In this document: one piece after another, positions 8,608 to 18,768 of the stretch
Layout: the number at the start of each line of letters is the position of its first letter
Numbering within the stretch: position 1 is the stretch's first letter
Assembly: GCF_004114535.1 (NCBI RefSeq)
Contig: NZ_LBJC01000020.1
Location: forward strand, 496,001-560,000
DNA: 64,000 nucleotides
Reading direction: 5' to 3'
DNA from: Bradyrhizobium nanningense
GTDB lineage: Bacteria; Pseudomonadota; Alphaproteobacteria; Rhizobiales; Xanthobacteraceae
The notes under the pieces: generated by a model
What the model was told of the DNA's origin: nothing
The model's input: the letters and a program-made list of their open reading frames with translations, nothing else
Databases searched by the model: none
Program-made: the position numbers and the translations under genes

Positions 8608-9687
8608 ATGTTGATACGTCATGCAACAGGAAAGGTTGTGCCTGAGACAGCGTACGATCGCGATCTCGCTTTGGACTTCATCAAAGGAGTGCTCATCATT
8701 TTAGTGATCGTTGGTCACCTGATCCAATATATCCTCTATCAAAACGCAGGATTTTGGGATTCGGCATGCTTCAAATGGATCTACATGTTTCACATGCCCC
8801 TCTTTATGGCGATAAGCGGTTATCTTTCTTGCCCAGCGCTACTGGTAAAGTCGTTCACGCAAGCTGTCGGCGATCGTGCGACGCAGCTCCTGGTGCCGAT
8901 GCTGTTTTGGTGCTCTCTTCTGGAGTCATTGAAGTTTACCGTGTTTCCCCGATCGACGGACGCACCAGGCACCGTTTTGCAGTTCCTGAATGAGTTCGTC
9001 GGCACATACTGGTTCGTCTGGGCCGCGTTCATTTGTTTTATTCTCGTTAAATCTATTTCGATCTTCAATCGTTGGTCGCCCTGGGCCTTGTTCGTATCCG
9101 TCATTCTGGTCGTGCTTGCGCCTCTGACTTTTTCTATATTCCCTCTCATAAAGTATATGTACCCGTTTTTTTGCCTGGGATTCTCATTTGCGCAGTCGAG
9201 AGAACGGTGGACGAGCATAATGCGCTCTCACAGGCCGTTCTTGATTATGTCTGCCCCAATAGCGGCTATGATGTGCTCTCTGGCCTGGCGTAACGACACT
9301 TATGTCTACAACAATCTCGCTTTGGTCCAGGATTTGCAGTCGGCAAAAAATGTGCTCCTGATGTTTCTCGGCTCCGCAGCTGCCTCAGCGGTAATGATTG
9401 AGGTCATGCTTCGATGCTGGAATATTGGTCGCTCAAATCGGGTGGTCCGCTATATCGCCGCGAAACTGGGGCCGAGCACGCTCGTGCTGTACTTGATTCA
9501 GGGTACGGTATTCCGTCTCATGGATTCCATACAGTATGGAGAACTTTGGGACCCCACAATGAGGTCTGCCGCGGCTGCATTTCTCGGGACAATGATTGTT
9601 GCCGCCGCGCTAGCGGTTCACTGGAGCGTGGGCGACATTCCTTATCTGTCCCAGCTCATGCTCGGAGTGCCACCCCGCTCACACTGA
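8608..9687 (+). CDS. Acyltransferase-3 family membrane protein, NolL-like
   Basis: This is an integral membrane acyltransferase of about 359 residues (acyltransferase-3 family) with roughly ten hydrophobic segments. The start region has the family's RD-LDFIKGVLIILVIVGHL signature with the catalytic-type His, and MFHMPLFMAISGY follows in the next helix region. Rhizobial members include NolL (O-acetylation of the fucose on Nod factors) and NodX; the length and the nearby nod genes make a Nod-factor or surface-polysaccharide O-acetylase likely. ATG 8608 is chosen because it sits just before the conserved domain; GTG at 8542 would add 22 residues. Neither start has a strong ribosome binding site. 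Substrate not proven. Confidence 0.75.
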   Translation: MLIRHATGKVVPETAYDRDLALDFIKGVLIILVIVGHLIQYILYQNAGFWDSACFKWIYMFHMPLFMAISGYLSCPALLVKSFTQAVGDRATQLLVPMLFWCSLLESLKFTVFPRSTDAPGTVLQFLNEFVGTYWFVWAAFICFILVKSISIFNRWSPWALFVSVILVVLAPLTFSIFPLIKYMYPFFCLGFSFAQSRERWTSIMRSHRPFLIMSAPIAAMMCSLAWRNDTYVYNNLALVQDLQSAKNVLLMFLGSAAASAVMIEVMLRCWNIGRSNRVVRYIAAKLGPSTLVLYLIQGTVFRLMDSIQYGELWDPTMRSAAAAFLGTMIVAAALAVHWSVGDIPYLSQLMLGVPPRSH

Positions 9688-9925
9688 GTAGCTGTAACCG
9701 AGATCTGATCGGGAGGCTCTCGCAAACCATCCTAGATTGCAGGGTGTGAACCTGCTGTCAGGCGAGACAATCTGGAAAAATGTCCTCGAAAAAAGGGTCG
9801 TTGCTCCACGTAATTTGCTTCCCTCGAACGTCCAGCGCAGATGCGGCCGATCCCTTCAAGGGGAGCGCGAAGGTCCGATCCCAATGCGTCACGATAACGT
9901 CGGAGCAGAACGGCGCTTGCGATGA

Positions 9926-11515
9926 TCAGAAGAATATCAACGTAGATACCAACAGATTGAGAGCGTGTTCCGTTTGGGGCGTGTGTGTGATGCTTGTCGG
10001 GTAATGAATGTATGACAGTCCGACGCTTGCATATATCCCCGGAGCGAGATGCGCGATGTATGTTCCCGTGACTGCTGTGCTATCGCGGTGCGCAAGCTGG
10101 CCTTTAGCCAGAGCAGCATCCACTGCAAGCTTACTCCAGGCCGTGTTGGTCGCAACGAGAGCAATCAGATCACTGGGCCGGTTATCAAAAGGTCCCTTCG
10201 CATAAAGACGAAGCTCGCAATACCGGCTGATCCTGTTGCGCTCAGGTGGAGCTCCCATAACGGAAAAGCCGCCGTAGATGCCGCGAGACGGCGACCCAAG
10301 GGCGTCACTCTGCCAGAGCTGCCTGTCCGCAGCGATGTAGTGAAAATTATTTCCGGTCTCCCTTTGTTGCTTGGGATCCGCCAAATTCGTGTAGCGGCTA
10401 CTGTTCAAGCCAACGCCCGCCCGCAGCCACGTGTCGGGTACGCCGGGAGCAGCCTTGCTCTTGTAGCCGGCTTCTTCGACGACAAGGATGCCTGCATTGG
10501 CCGTGCTCCAGTTCAAGCCGGTGGGATTCTCGGTTATATGGGCATAGGCACCATCTGGACTGATTGAGCGCTGGACGGAGACCTTGCTGTACAAGCGAGC
10601 GTCAAAATTGTACTTCAAGTTGGCCGCGGGCGTCGGCGCGGCATTGGTGCTCATCCCAGCCTGGAACAAGGCAGACATGTTCGATCCTGTGATCCCTCCG
10701 AACAATGTGCCGGTGAATTCATTCTGGTTTCTGAGGTAGCCAAGTTTGAGTTCTAGTGTCCTGTCGAAGAAGGTCTGATAGTAGGCGAGCGTATTGAGTC
10801 CCACTCGATCTGGCCCTGGGCGATCCCACGTCCAGTATTGCTGCTCGGCTCCTACGACAATCTGTCCGTCGGCAATGCCAAACCGGCTCAGATCGTAGGT
10901 GACGATCATGAAGTTCGCCGACGCGAAAGTCGGATTCTGGCCCATATAGAGCTGGTTTGCGATAGTGCTTCTGGCTGCATGCGGTAGCTGGTTGCTCGCA
11001 AAGGAGTTATGTGTCCACCCGATATAGCCGATGCCGACGTCCGCCAGCGCAGATCTAACGCCCCCCTTGTCCTGATCAATCGTATCTGCAGGACCAGGGA
11101 TGGGGAACCACAACCCTTTTTCACGCAGATTGTCGTACCTTTGGAAGGGATCGACGGTTTTTTGCGGTCTCGTCTGAGTAACCCTGTCCGCATTGGCGCG
11201 CTTCTCGAAACGCACTCCGGGACCTGCTGCTGGCGCCGGGGCAGGAGGGCGGATTGCCTGACGGATCAGGTCGATCGGGAGCTTTGCGGTCCGGTCGGGA
11301 GTCTTTCCTCTTTTGCTGGCCTGATCCAGAGGGTGGTTACTAGGATCAAGTCCGCTCGCGGTTTGTGCCAGTACGGAATTGCCGACCAGACAAGCCGCTA
11401 GCGACACTGCGATAACAAGCCCAGATTGCTTTCCCCTTGGTCTGAAATGAAAAAAAAGTGCCGCCGTAGCCGCGTATGTCCGGGGCGAGGTCGTCGCAAG
11501 AAGGCAATCAGGCAT
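9926..11515 (-). CDS. OprB-type carbohydrate porin
   Basis: Outer-membrane beta-barrel protein of about 529 residues. After a hydrophobic signal (GLVIAVSLAACLVGNSVLAQ) comes a Pro-rich periplasmic linker, then a barrel with alternating strands ending in Phe-Phe (STLIFF), the usual terminal signature for BamA-dependent insertion. Motifs such as YLRNQNEFTG and GIYGGF are typical of the OprB family, which takes up sugars. The open frame extends to 11968, but that part translates an intergenic repeat (11621-11709), so the start is placed at ATG 11515 (ATG 11533 is also possible). It may supply carbohydrate from pectin breakdown, but this is only inferred from position. Confidence 0.8.
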   Translation of the reverse strand: MPDCLLATTSPRTYAATAALFFHFRPRGKQSGLVIAVSLAACLVGNSVLAQTASGLDPSNHPLDQASKRGKTPDRTAKLPIDLIRQAIRPPAPAPAAGPGVRFEKRANADRVTQTRPQKTVDPFQRYDNLREKGLWFPIPGPADTIDQDKGGVRSALADVGIGYIGWTHNSFASNQLPHAARSTIANQLYMGQNPTFASANFMIVTYDLSRFGIADGQIVVGAEQQYWTWDRPGPDRVGLNTLAYYQTFFDRTLELKLGYLRNQNEFTGTLFGGITGSNMSALFQAGMSTNAAPTPAANLKYNFDARLYSKVSVQRSISPDGAYAHITENPTGLNWSTANAGILVVEEAGYKSKAAPGVPDTWLRAGVGLNSSRYTNLADPKQQRETGNNFHYIAADRQLWQSDALGSPSRGIYGGFSVMGAPPERNRISRYCELRLYAKGPFDNRPSDLIALVATNTAWSKLAVDAALAKGQLAHRDSTAVTGTYIAHLAPGIYASVGLSYIHYPTSITHTPQTEHALNLLVSTLIFF

Positions 11516-11620
11516 GGCGTAGTTCGGGTCCATGTCTGCCGGCCATGAATAGATTGAACTGCGGCCTGATTGGCCCGGAGCGAGCTCCCGGCCCAGTGTG
11601 GCACGCGCCTGCTTCCACAT

Positions 11621-11709
11621 CGTCATTGCGAGCGCAGCCAAGCAATCCAGAACCCCTCCGCGGCGGGGCGGTCTGGATCGAGCCGTCGCCAGCGCTCCTC
11701 GCAATGACG
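11621..11709. repeat. Imperfect palindromic intergenic repeat (REP-like)
   Basis: The element starts with CGTCATTGCGAGCG and ends with CGCTCCTCGCAATGACG, two inverted arms around a GC-rich centre. Sequences of this form (CGTCATTGCGAGC...) are scattered between genes in Bradyrhizobium chromosomes. Its RNA would fold into one long hairpin. Confidence 0.8.
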
Positions 11710-12825
11710 AGCAAGCGGCATCGCCGGCGTCGTTTCGCGTCCGAGGGTGAGGGGGGCACGCCAGAACTCGATCTATCCGAACAGAGCCACTCAGGCGTCC
11801 TGAACCTCTCAGCTCGCGGCGCGATGATGATCTGGTCCGAAACTTTGCTTGTGCATGACGCCGGTGCGCCGAGAGCCAGCGGAGAGCGCTGGCTCGGCAA
11901 ATGCTCGCGAGCGCGCGGGGGCTTGCTGCCCTGGCCACCAGAACATTGCGAATGTCCACCTTGCTCATCGTGAGTCAGGCGAGTCTGGCGGTGCCGCGCA
12001 TCTGCATCGAAGGCGGCTTTCTGGACCAAACGGCAGCTACCAGAAAGCAAGGTTCGCCGTGCAAGAGGCTTGGCTTTACGCAGCGCTTCATTGGTATCGT
12101 TGTCAGCGAAACACGAGACGATCGGCGGGTTTGAAGGCCAAAGAGCCTTTGAATTTGCGCACGCGGCAACCACACCACAACGTCCAACGTGATGGCCCAT
12201 GAGACCAGAGGAATCAGCCATCGAGCAGCTTTGGCGGATATCGGCGAGTAGTTGCTGGCTGCCGTCGGCGCGGCAAAACCTGTCTTGCATCCAAAACCTT
12301 GATGTGCGCGGCGTTCGTCGGTCACGCTTGCCACGTGCTCGTCATCTCGAACAACCTGCCGGAACTGGTAGTTGATCAGGTGCAATGTTTGCCGGTCCAA
12401 TCGCGCCATTGCGGCTCGATCAGCCGTGGCGCTTACGTGGCGCGTCCCAGACAAAGTTGCTGGTCTGGACAATGCGTGAGGCGGGCTCCATCGAACACTT
12501 GCAGGAATCAGTGGACGGTTTGCATTCGTGCCGGGGCACACAGTAAGAAAATCTGCAAGGTTCTTCTGAACGATGAGAGAATGCTGCGCCATCGCCGACA
12601 AAGTCGAGAACCATTGCTCGCTGGTGGCGCTATCATGGAGAACGTGCGCAAATTGTCGCGCTGCGTTGCTCGAGAAGGAGCGTTTCATAGGAGCAGGCGA
12701 AGCCGATCGGGCAACTCGCCAAGATTGATTATTGTCGACGCTGGCAGCTCCTGGAGCGCGGGAGCATCGCGGGCTATCGCGTCGACAAAATAAGCCTGCT
12801 GGCATGGGATCTTGAGCGAGGGACA
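11710..12825. other. 1.1-kb region with a possible decayed gene on the minus strand
   Basis: A 303-codon minus frame (11975-12886) has a protein-like central part (from about 12685 down to 12300: SATSEQWFSTLSAMAQHSL, ATADRAAMARLDRQTLHL) reminiscent of the N-terminal region of PHB-polymerase-like proteins, but the C-terminal part loses the pattern and neighbouring frames take over. It is most likely a degraded gene. The assignment to that family is weak. Confidence 0.35.
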
Positions 12826-13344
12826 ATGGACTTGATTGATCTGGCGGCCGCTGCAGACTTGCGGCCGCTCTTGCGCGGGCCGTCAAGACGGATTCTCCCG
12901 GTTTTGGTGCTCCCGCTTATCCTCGTCGGCTCGTGTGCTGCCGGCGCCTGGCTTTGGGCTAACCTTGAAGAGCCTGTCGAGACGCCGGAAAGCAGCGAAG
13001 TCGCTTCAACGATGAGCCTGCCTCCGGAGGACAGGGCATCCTTGTCCGAGATAAAGTGGGCACAGCAGAAAACTGGTGATGAGATCGCAGAACTCAACCG
13101 CCGGATCGATGCCCAGCGGGATGTCCTCAAAGGGATCCTGGATCAGATCACCATGCTGACTTCGCGGATCGATGCGCTGCAGAGTTCAACATCTGTCCCT
13201 TCTGCTGCTTCCGAGCCTCCTTCTTCGCCAGGGCCGGCTGTTTCGAGCGTCGCCAGGAAACGCTTCGGGCGATCCAAACCACAGGGACCTGTTTCCGTCG
13301 GAGGCGCGCCAGTGATTGTCGGACCGAAGACACCCGATCCTTGA
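12826..13344 (+). CDS. Single-pass membrane protein with coiled coil, unknown function
   Basis: This 172-residue protein has a short cytoplasmic start, one transmembrane helix (about residues 24-47, ILPVLVLPLILVGSCAAGAW) and a predicted coiled coil (about 75-120, EIAELNRRIDAQRDVLKGIL). A Pro/Ser-rich tail follows with a basic patch. ATG 12826 has GCGAGGG upstream. The architecture (TM anchor plus periplasmic coiled coil) recurs in hypothetical proteins of Bradyrhizobium; no enzymatic motif is present. It is transcribed alone, with long gaps on both sides. Confidence 0.65.
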   Translation: MDLIDLAAAADLRPLLRGPSRRILPVLVLPLILVGSCAAGAWLWANLEEPVETPESSEVASTMSLPPEDRASLSEIKWAQQKTGDEIAELNRRIDAQRDVLKGILDQITMLTSRIDALQSSTSVPSAASEPPSSPGPAVSSVARKRFGRSKPQGPVSVGGAPVIVGPKTPDP

Positions 13345-13751
13345 GTCTGAGACACTGCAGGCGTGGTCGAGTGTCCAACGGTGCTCGAGGAGGTGGACCG
13401 TAGCTTCGCAAAGCTGCGTCCAGCCGTAAAATTCTCGAAACTGGTGCGGGCGCCGGCGTCTCCAGCGGCACGTCGCTGAGGCCGTCACCATTATCAAGAG
13501 CGCTCAAGGGGAGGCGGGGCAGAGCCCTTTCGGCATGATCGAGCCGTGGCCCTGAACGGCGGAATCCGCTGCGCCTCTCCTTCAAATCGGCTTCCTTTTA
13601 GTCAGCCCTCCCGGTTTGGGACCATATCTGAGAGGTCGTTGTCGTGACACCGCCGCTCCATCCTCGAAATCTGGCCTGTCTGCCGGAGGTGCCTCTTCAG
13701 ATCATTCCGTTCGAAGAGCTCAAATGTTTGAAATCTGCTCACATGCGCGGC
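13345..13751. other. Gap between coiled-coil gene and hemN
   Basis: Nothing recognised. The short frames here are antisense shadows of each other without start signals. Confidence 0.5.
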
Positions 13752-15089
13752 TTAGTTAATAGGGGTACGGTCGAGATAGGTGTCGAATGCGGCAGCAACA
13801 GCACGAATGAGAAACCGGTGTTCCTGCTTGACCCGAATGAATCCCTCTTCAATGTCCACTATTCCGTCTTCGGCGAGCATTCCCAGCCGGTTGGCCGAAT
13901 TGAGAAGAGGAATCGGATCAAATCCGTGAGCAGCACAGATCGCTGGTACGTCGGCCTGCAAATCGCACATCAGACGCTCGATAATTGCGGCGCGGAGGCG
14001 ATCTTCGGGGGAGAGGCAGTAGCCTTTTGAGGTTGCCGGACGACCAGCCTGAATGTGTTCGTGATAGGAGGCGGTTGCGATCTCGTTCTGGACGTAACCC
14101 TCACGCAGACGGCCGATGGCTGACGGACCTAAGCCGATTACGGTTTTGCAGGTATCAGCCGAATAGCCTAGGGAGTTGCGGCGCAGCCGACCCGATTTCT
14201 GCGCGAGCGCGAGCTCGTCGTTGGGCAGGGCGAAATGGTCGAGCCCGATCTGGCGGTAGCCGGCCGAGACCAGCGTATCTGCAATGGCCGCAGCTTGCTC
14301 CGCGCGGGCGACATTGTCCGGCAGCGCCGTCTCATCGATCTGGCGCTGGCGTTTCATATAAGAGGGGACGTGAGCATAGCCGAAAACCGCAAGCCGGTCT
14401 GGCCGCATGGCCAGAGCCGTCCGTGTAGAGTCCACGCAAGACCGCACCGTCTGATGTGGGAGTCCGAAGAGAAGGTCGAAATTGATGCGGCTTATCCCAT
14501 GCTGGCGAAGAGTTTCGACGACAGACACCGTCTGCACCTCGCTCTGCACGCGGTTCACCGACCTTTGAACCACCCGATCGAAGCTTTGCACGCCGATGCT
14601 CGCGCGATTGACGCCGGCCACTTGTAATGTTTCGACCATCTCGGCCGTGAACGCACGCGGGTCGATTTCTATGGCGATGGTAGCTGATTTGCTGAACGCG
14701 AAGCAGCGTCGCAGGAGTCCCATCAAGGCGAGGAAATCGGCCGGTGCAACGGTGGTCGGCGTCCCGCCGCCGAAATGCACGTCGCTGACCGGCAGAGCGC
14801 GAGGCGCTTGCTCTGCGACCAAACGTATCTCGGCATGCAACGCCGCCAAGTATTTGCGAATCGGTCGCTCGCTGCGAGTGAGGCTTGTAGGGAAGCCGCA
14901 ATACGAACAGATAGAACGACAGAACGGAACATGGATGTATAGCGACACGGGATCGTCGGGCGGCAGCCGCCTCAACCACGTCTCACAAATCTTGGCACCG
15001 ACAGTCGCGGAGAAATCCGGTACGGTCGGGTATATGGTGTACCAAGGCAGGCGAGCGTCGCAATATTTGTTCAGGAGAGACGTCTGCAA
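13752..15089 (-). CDS. hemN: Oxygen-independent coproporphyrinogen III dehydrogenase
   Basis: This 445-residue radical-SAM enzyme oxidatively decarboxylates coproporphyrinogen III to protoporphyrinogen IX without oxygen, allowing haem synthesis in microaerobic nodules. The 4Fe-4S/SAM motif HVPFCRSICSYCGF (CxxxCxxC) lies at about residues 53-66, and HFGGGTPTT, the glycine-rich SAM-binding segment, at about 105-113. Length is normal for HemN. A FixK-type box lies about 60 bp upstream of the start. A soybean-type bradyrhizobial island also carries a hemN copy near these genes. Confidence 0.92.
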   Translation of the reverse strand: MQTSLLNKYCDARLPWYTIYPTVPDFSATVGAKICETWLRRLPPDDPVSLYIHVPFCRSICSYCGFPTSLTRSERPIRKYLAALHAEIRLVAEQAPRALPVSDVHFGGGTPTTVAPADFLALMGLLRRCFAFSKSATIAIEIDPRAFTAEMVETLQVAGVNRASIGVQSFDRVVQRSVNRVQSEVQTVSVVETLRQHGISRINFDLLFGLPHQTVRSCVDSTRTALAMRPDRLAVFGYAHVPSYMKRQRQIDETALPDNVARAEQAAAIADTLVSAGYRQIGLDHFALPNDELALAQKSGRLRRNSLGYSADTCKTVIGLGPSAIGRLREGYVQNEIATASYHEHIQAGRPATSKGYCLSPEDRLRAAIIERLMCDLQADVPAICAAHGFDPIPLLNSANRLGMLAEDGIVDIEEGFIRVKQEHRFLIRAVAAAFDTYLDRTPIN

Positions 15090-15147
15090 AGCCTAACTCT
15101 CTCGTGGTCAAGCGGCATGAAGCTGACCGATGCCCACTGTTATGTCT

Positions 15148-15161
15148 TTGCGCTATGTCAA
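15148..15161 (-). promoter_or_regulatory. FixK/FNR-type box upstream of hemN
   Basis: TTGC-N6-TCAA fits the FixK2 consensus TTG(A/C)-N6-(T/G)CAA. It lies 59-72 bp upstream of the hemN start, a suitable distance for FixK2 activation under low oxygen. Confidence 0.6.
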
Positions 15162-15167
15162 AGGGGT

Positions 15168-15455
15168 CTAACGGTCCCTGAAGTTTGGCCTGCTTTCGAT
15201 GTCACTGCTAAACGCAGCGTAGGGGTTCAGGCCTGGAAGTGAGAGCCGCTCCTCCGCGATTATTTGTACGTTTATGGTGGCATATGAATTTCTGCGAGGA
15301 CGCTCGAATTGGCGCGGCGTGCCGCGGCTAGCCGCGCGCAGCATCAATCGCTCATCGGGCAGCGTCGTTTCCGCATTCCCTGGCGTGCTACCTCTTTGCG
15401 ACGCAAACAGGGATCTTAAAACCTCAGCAGGGCAGCTGAGCTTGTTGCTGTTCAA
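15168..15455 (-). CDS. Possible small protein between a NolA-type promoter and hemN
   Basis: A 95-codon frame starts with TTG (weak GGAAAG 5 bp upstream), about 100 bp downstream of the NolA-type promoter at 15558-15588. The product is basic and has no recognised motif. It may not be a real gene; the promoter could instead serve hemN. Confidence 0.25.
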   Translation of the reverse strand: MNSNKLSCPAEVLRSLFASQRGSTPGNAETTLPDERLMLRAASRGTPRQFERPRRNSYATINVQIIAEERLSLPGLNPYAAFSSDIESRPNFRDR

Positions 15456-15557
15456 CCCGGCTTTCCGAGGAAAGGTCGACGTGGTTGCTCTGCAATGCCG
15501 TTCAAGGCCGGAGCGTCACGGAGATAAGTGACTTGCTAGATCAGAGCGCGATTTGCG

Positions 15558-15588
15558 ATTGCAGCACATGACGTTACGTGCGATTCAA
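15558..15588 (-). promoter_or_regulatory. NolA-type (MerR-like) promoter, copy A
   Basis: Read on the minus strand: -35 TTGAAT, a spacer of exactly 19 bp containing CACGTAACGTCA, -10 TGCAAT. The 19-bp spacing is the hallmark of MerR-family-controlled promoters. Downstream lie the 95-codon frame and hemN. Confidence 0.6.
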
Positions 15589-16366
15589 GTCTTTTGGAGC
15601 AGCTCAGAAAAACGTTTTTTGGTTTCAAGCATAAAATCAATGAGCCTCAATTCCGCCACGCTGCTTGTCTCATTGCGGGAAGCATCATCACGGATGTACT
15701 GATGATGTTGGGGTGGCCCCGGCGCACTTTACCGCCCCCCGCGAGGTGCGTCGGGACGCCTTGGTTCGCCGGCGTCTCGTTCAGATCCAAATACATGTCA
15801 CCAACTCACAACGACTTGGACGTCGTGCTGATGGCAAACGCGAGCTCGGAACGATCTGCTATACGTTCTATTCTGCTTCATCGTTGAGGCGTTTCGTTTC
15901 TGATAACACCGTTGCAGCTGTTGATCGGCCAGATCGGATATCTGTGTAGTCTTCATTGGCGTCGCATCAATGCGATGAACCTCCAGATTCAGTTCCACAT
16001 AAGCCTCCTGGTGAGGCGTCGCCGATCTCGGCTATGGCCTGGCGAGGCTTCAATCAAGTGTGCCGAACGAAGAGCACCTGATGGACGGCCTCGTTTGCTC
16101 GCCCGGCCTGCCCGACGTTGATCCTCCCGTCGATTGGAAGCGCGAACCGGATGCGATCTAGTACTGACCGTCCGGCTGAGGACCATCAGCCGGAACGCGC
16201 TCGGATCCGCCTCACCGTCGCTCGACCCTACGGCTTTTCGCCATCGTGTTGGCGGCTTTCAGAGTTGGGCAAGGCGCTCGGACCAGGCTTGAGCCGCGGC
16301 TTGCAGAAACCTTGTACTTCGATTTGACCGCGCTGGGATCCCCGCATGAAAGATGTCGTCTCGACT
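15589..16366. other. Gap between NolA-type site A and the TauE gene
   Basis: No gene is recognised. It contains one hairpin (16172-16193) listed separately. Confidence 0.5.
16172..16193. terminator. Hairpin downstream of the TauE-family gene
   Basis: Perfect 8-bp stem CCGGCTGA / TCAGCCGG with a 6-base loop. There is no T-run, so it may be a weak terminator or an RNA end-stabiliser for the minus-strand transcript ending at 16367. Confidence 0.35.
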
Positions 16367-17083
16367 TCAAGCGCGAACCAATTGAATGCCGGCAACGAGC
16401 AGAACCGCCGCCTGTATGAATCTGATGGCTGTCTGGCTCAACCATTTCAGGCCGATTACTGTTCCGGCGACCGCACCCACCAGCACGGCGATTGCGTAAA
16501 GAGTCAAATCCGGGGAAGGAAATTGGCCAGTGAAAAGAGCTCCGACGAAGCCGACTGTGGAGTTGGCCAGGATAAAAGGGGGGGATAGCGCGACGGTCTG
16601 CCTCGGTGATGCCCAATTCAGTGCGATGAGCGTCGGGGCGAGGAACACACCGCCGCCCACCCCTGTCAGGCCGGAGACGAGGCCAAGGACCGCGCCAATG
16701 CTCACGCTTGCCCGGAGCGGAGTTTCGCCGACGCGATCGACGGCTTGTCCCCGGTGCATGATCATTACTGCGCTCGCCAGAAGAAGAACGAGCCCGGTCA
16801 GTGTTTTGTACATCTGCTCCTCGAGCACAATCAAGCCACCGGCAAGTGACGCTGGCATCGACGAAAAAAGAAGAGGGCGCAGGAGTGTCCAGTCAACGAC
16901 CTTGTTGCGGTTGAACAGCCAAGTAGAATAGGTCGCGACAACAATGTTGAGACCAAGCGCCGTGGGGCGCATCTCTGTCGATGACATACCAAAGAATGCC
17001 ATCAGCGAGAGGAATGCAGTACCGCCAGCCTGGCCAACGCTCGCATATAGCAGGGAGATGATCGCGAAGAGCAGGGAAGCCAT
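16367..17083 (-). CDS. TauE/SafE-family membrane transporter
   Basis: This 238-residue inner-membrane protein has about eight hydrophobic segments in two similar halves. Family marks are the N-terminal YASVGQAGGTAF, the loop NRNKVVDW before TM3, and the second-half GLTGVGGGVFLAP. TauE/SafE proteins export sulfite or organosulfonates and related anions. The gene stands alone, so the substrate cannot be told from context; sulfite or sulfonate is only the family default. ATG 17083 is followed directly by the first membrane helix, which fits the family start. Confidence 0.85.
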   Translation of the reverse strand: MASLLFAIISLLYASVGQAGGTAFLSLMAFFGMSSTEMRPTALGLNIVVATYSTWLFNRNKVVDWTLLRPLLFSSMPASLAGGLIVLEEQMYKTLTGLVLLLASAVMIMHRGQAVDRVGETPLRASVSIGAVLGLVSGLTGVGGGVFLAPTLIALNWASPRQTVALSPPFILANSTVGFVGALFTGQFPSPDLTLYAIAVLVGAVAGTVIGLKWLSQTAIRFIQAAVLLVAGIQLVRA

Positions 17084-18768
17084 GCTTCACCGATTTTGGC
17101 GACGACCTTCGCCCTGTTTTACCAAGCCCATCATGATTGGTGCATCTGGTGCGGCTCAAATTGTGTTTCCGATCGGGGGCGGCTCTAATCGTTTCCCCGA
17201 ATCGCGCGGCCGGAGGTGCAGTCAGTTCAAGTTCCTTAGCGAGTGCCATGTGTGGACCCTCCCATCAATTGCCGAGGTTGGTGGTTGACTGGGCCCCAAT
17301 AGGGGGGTGAGTCCCTGAGAGGACGGCACTCGAGGAGGGGGCGGCCGAGGTGAGCTGCATTTCTTGCTGTAGCTCACCTCGTGCCGCGGTTCGCGATGGT
17401 GCTGTCGCCTTCCCTCCCCATGTCATGAATGCTTCGAGGCACCTACCTCGCAACGAACCGTCCGCGTTCGAAGCCCTTCTGCGACGATTGATTTTGGCGA
17501 AATCAACAGTTGGTATGGCACTTGCTAGTCCGATCCGGGGGGCTTCCTTCTGGAGATGCGCATGCAAAATGTCTTCCGCATCAAGCAGGTCTCGCGACTG
17601 CGGCTATCTCTTGTTGCGCTTTTGACGTGGCCCTTTTCTGCCCGTTCGGTTCGTTTGTCCCGGGCCTGCCGGACGGGTCCGATGAAGCGTCGGACAACAA
17701 TGTGGAGAGCATGGCGTCTGCATCGGATCTTCCGTGCTGCTCATCGATCGCGTCACCGGCGCTGTCACACGCCGACGATCAGCGACAGGTTAGCGATGGG
17801 CGATGTGAAAGATTGGGAAAAAAGATGACGCTTCTGTTGTCTTCATCTGAAAGCAGGGAATTGGTACTGACAAGACGCAGATCGAGTCCCGCACCGAAAC
17901 GCGCGTGCTCTACCTTACGTGTATCGCGAAGTTCAGAGCCCAGGATCGCCGTGCTCGCATTCGAGAGAAAGCGAAGCGTCGTTCGGACGCAACTGCGTTT
18001 TCTCGCCATGCAAGCTAAACAGACCCAAGCATCTAGCCGTTAGTGCTGCTTGGTTCTTGTCGCCGGCACAGTCCCGGGGGCCCTCGGACCGTCTATCACT
18101 AGGGGCATGAGTAAGGTGGAGGCATCTTTGTGTTCGCACCGATTCGATCCACAAGGACGACAGGCGATGATCTCCGATTTCGCCAGCTCCGCCATCAGCG
18201 AGTACTTTGTCGATCGCCTCGGAGCAAGGATGATGACGCTATCTCGGCTGCCTGACGATGCGATCATCCTGGCGCAGTCGCCGGCAGAGCAACGAATGCG
18301 GTGAATGGCGTCGGAGAGGGAAAATCGTCATGGGAAATTGGGATGATCGTGGGAATCAGCGACAATGCAGTCATTTTTCATGTCGAGAATACGATGGGAA
18401 AGCTGGGCGCGACCAGCCGGATTCAAGCAGTCGCGATAGCTATTCGCCTCGATGTTCTTTGAATTCAGTTAAGGAACGAGCGCCAACTGTCACATCTTTG
18501 GCTCCCAGTTTCTGGCAAGTTGACCATGGCGCTTTCGGCGAACTCGCAGATATAACGCTCCTTTGGGCAAGTCTGCATCTCGCGCTGGGTGAGGCTCTGG
18601 GGCTTCGTAGGGTCGGTGAGATGTGGAATCGGCGGATCTAATGCTCACTGGTCGGAGCATGGCGGCCTCTCTCCATCGAGCGCGTGATCCTTTGCTCAGA
18701 CGCGCTCGCAATCCTTGCTCCGGAAGTAGGACAGGGGTCCCTAGGGAGAGGGACAGCTGAGGAAAGAA
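17084..18768. other. 1.7-kb region without a recognised gene
   Basis: Several frames of 60-180 codons overlap on both strands, but none shows a ribosome binding site plus a family signature. A plus frame ending at 18304 (EYFVDRLGARMMTLSRLPDD) is mildly protein-like. This is probably decayed sequence. Confidence 0.5.

Noticed and set aside
11516..11968. N-terminal extension of the OprB-like porin
   Set aside because: It lies before the signal peptide and translates a palindromic intergenic repeat.
11975..12886. 303-codon minus frame as an intact gene
   Set aside because: Only the centre looks like protein and the pattern breaks off; a decayed gene is more likely.
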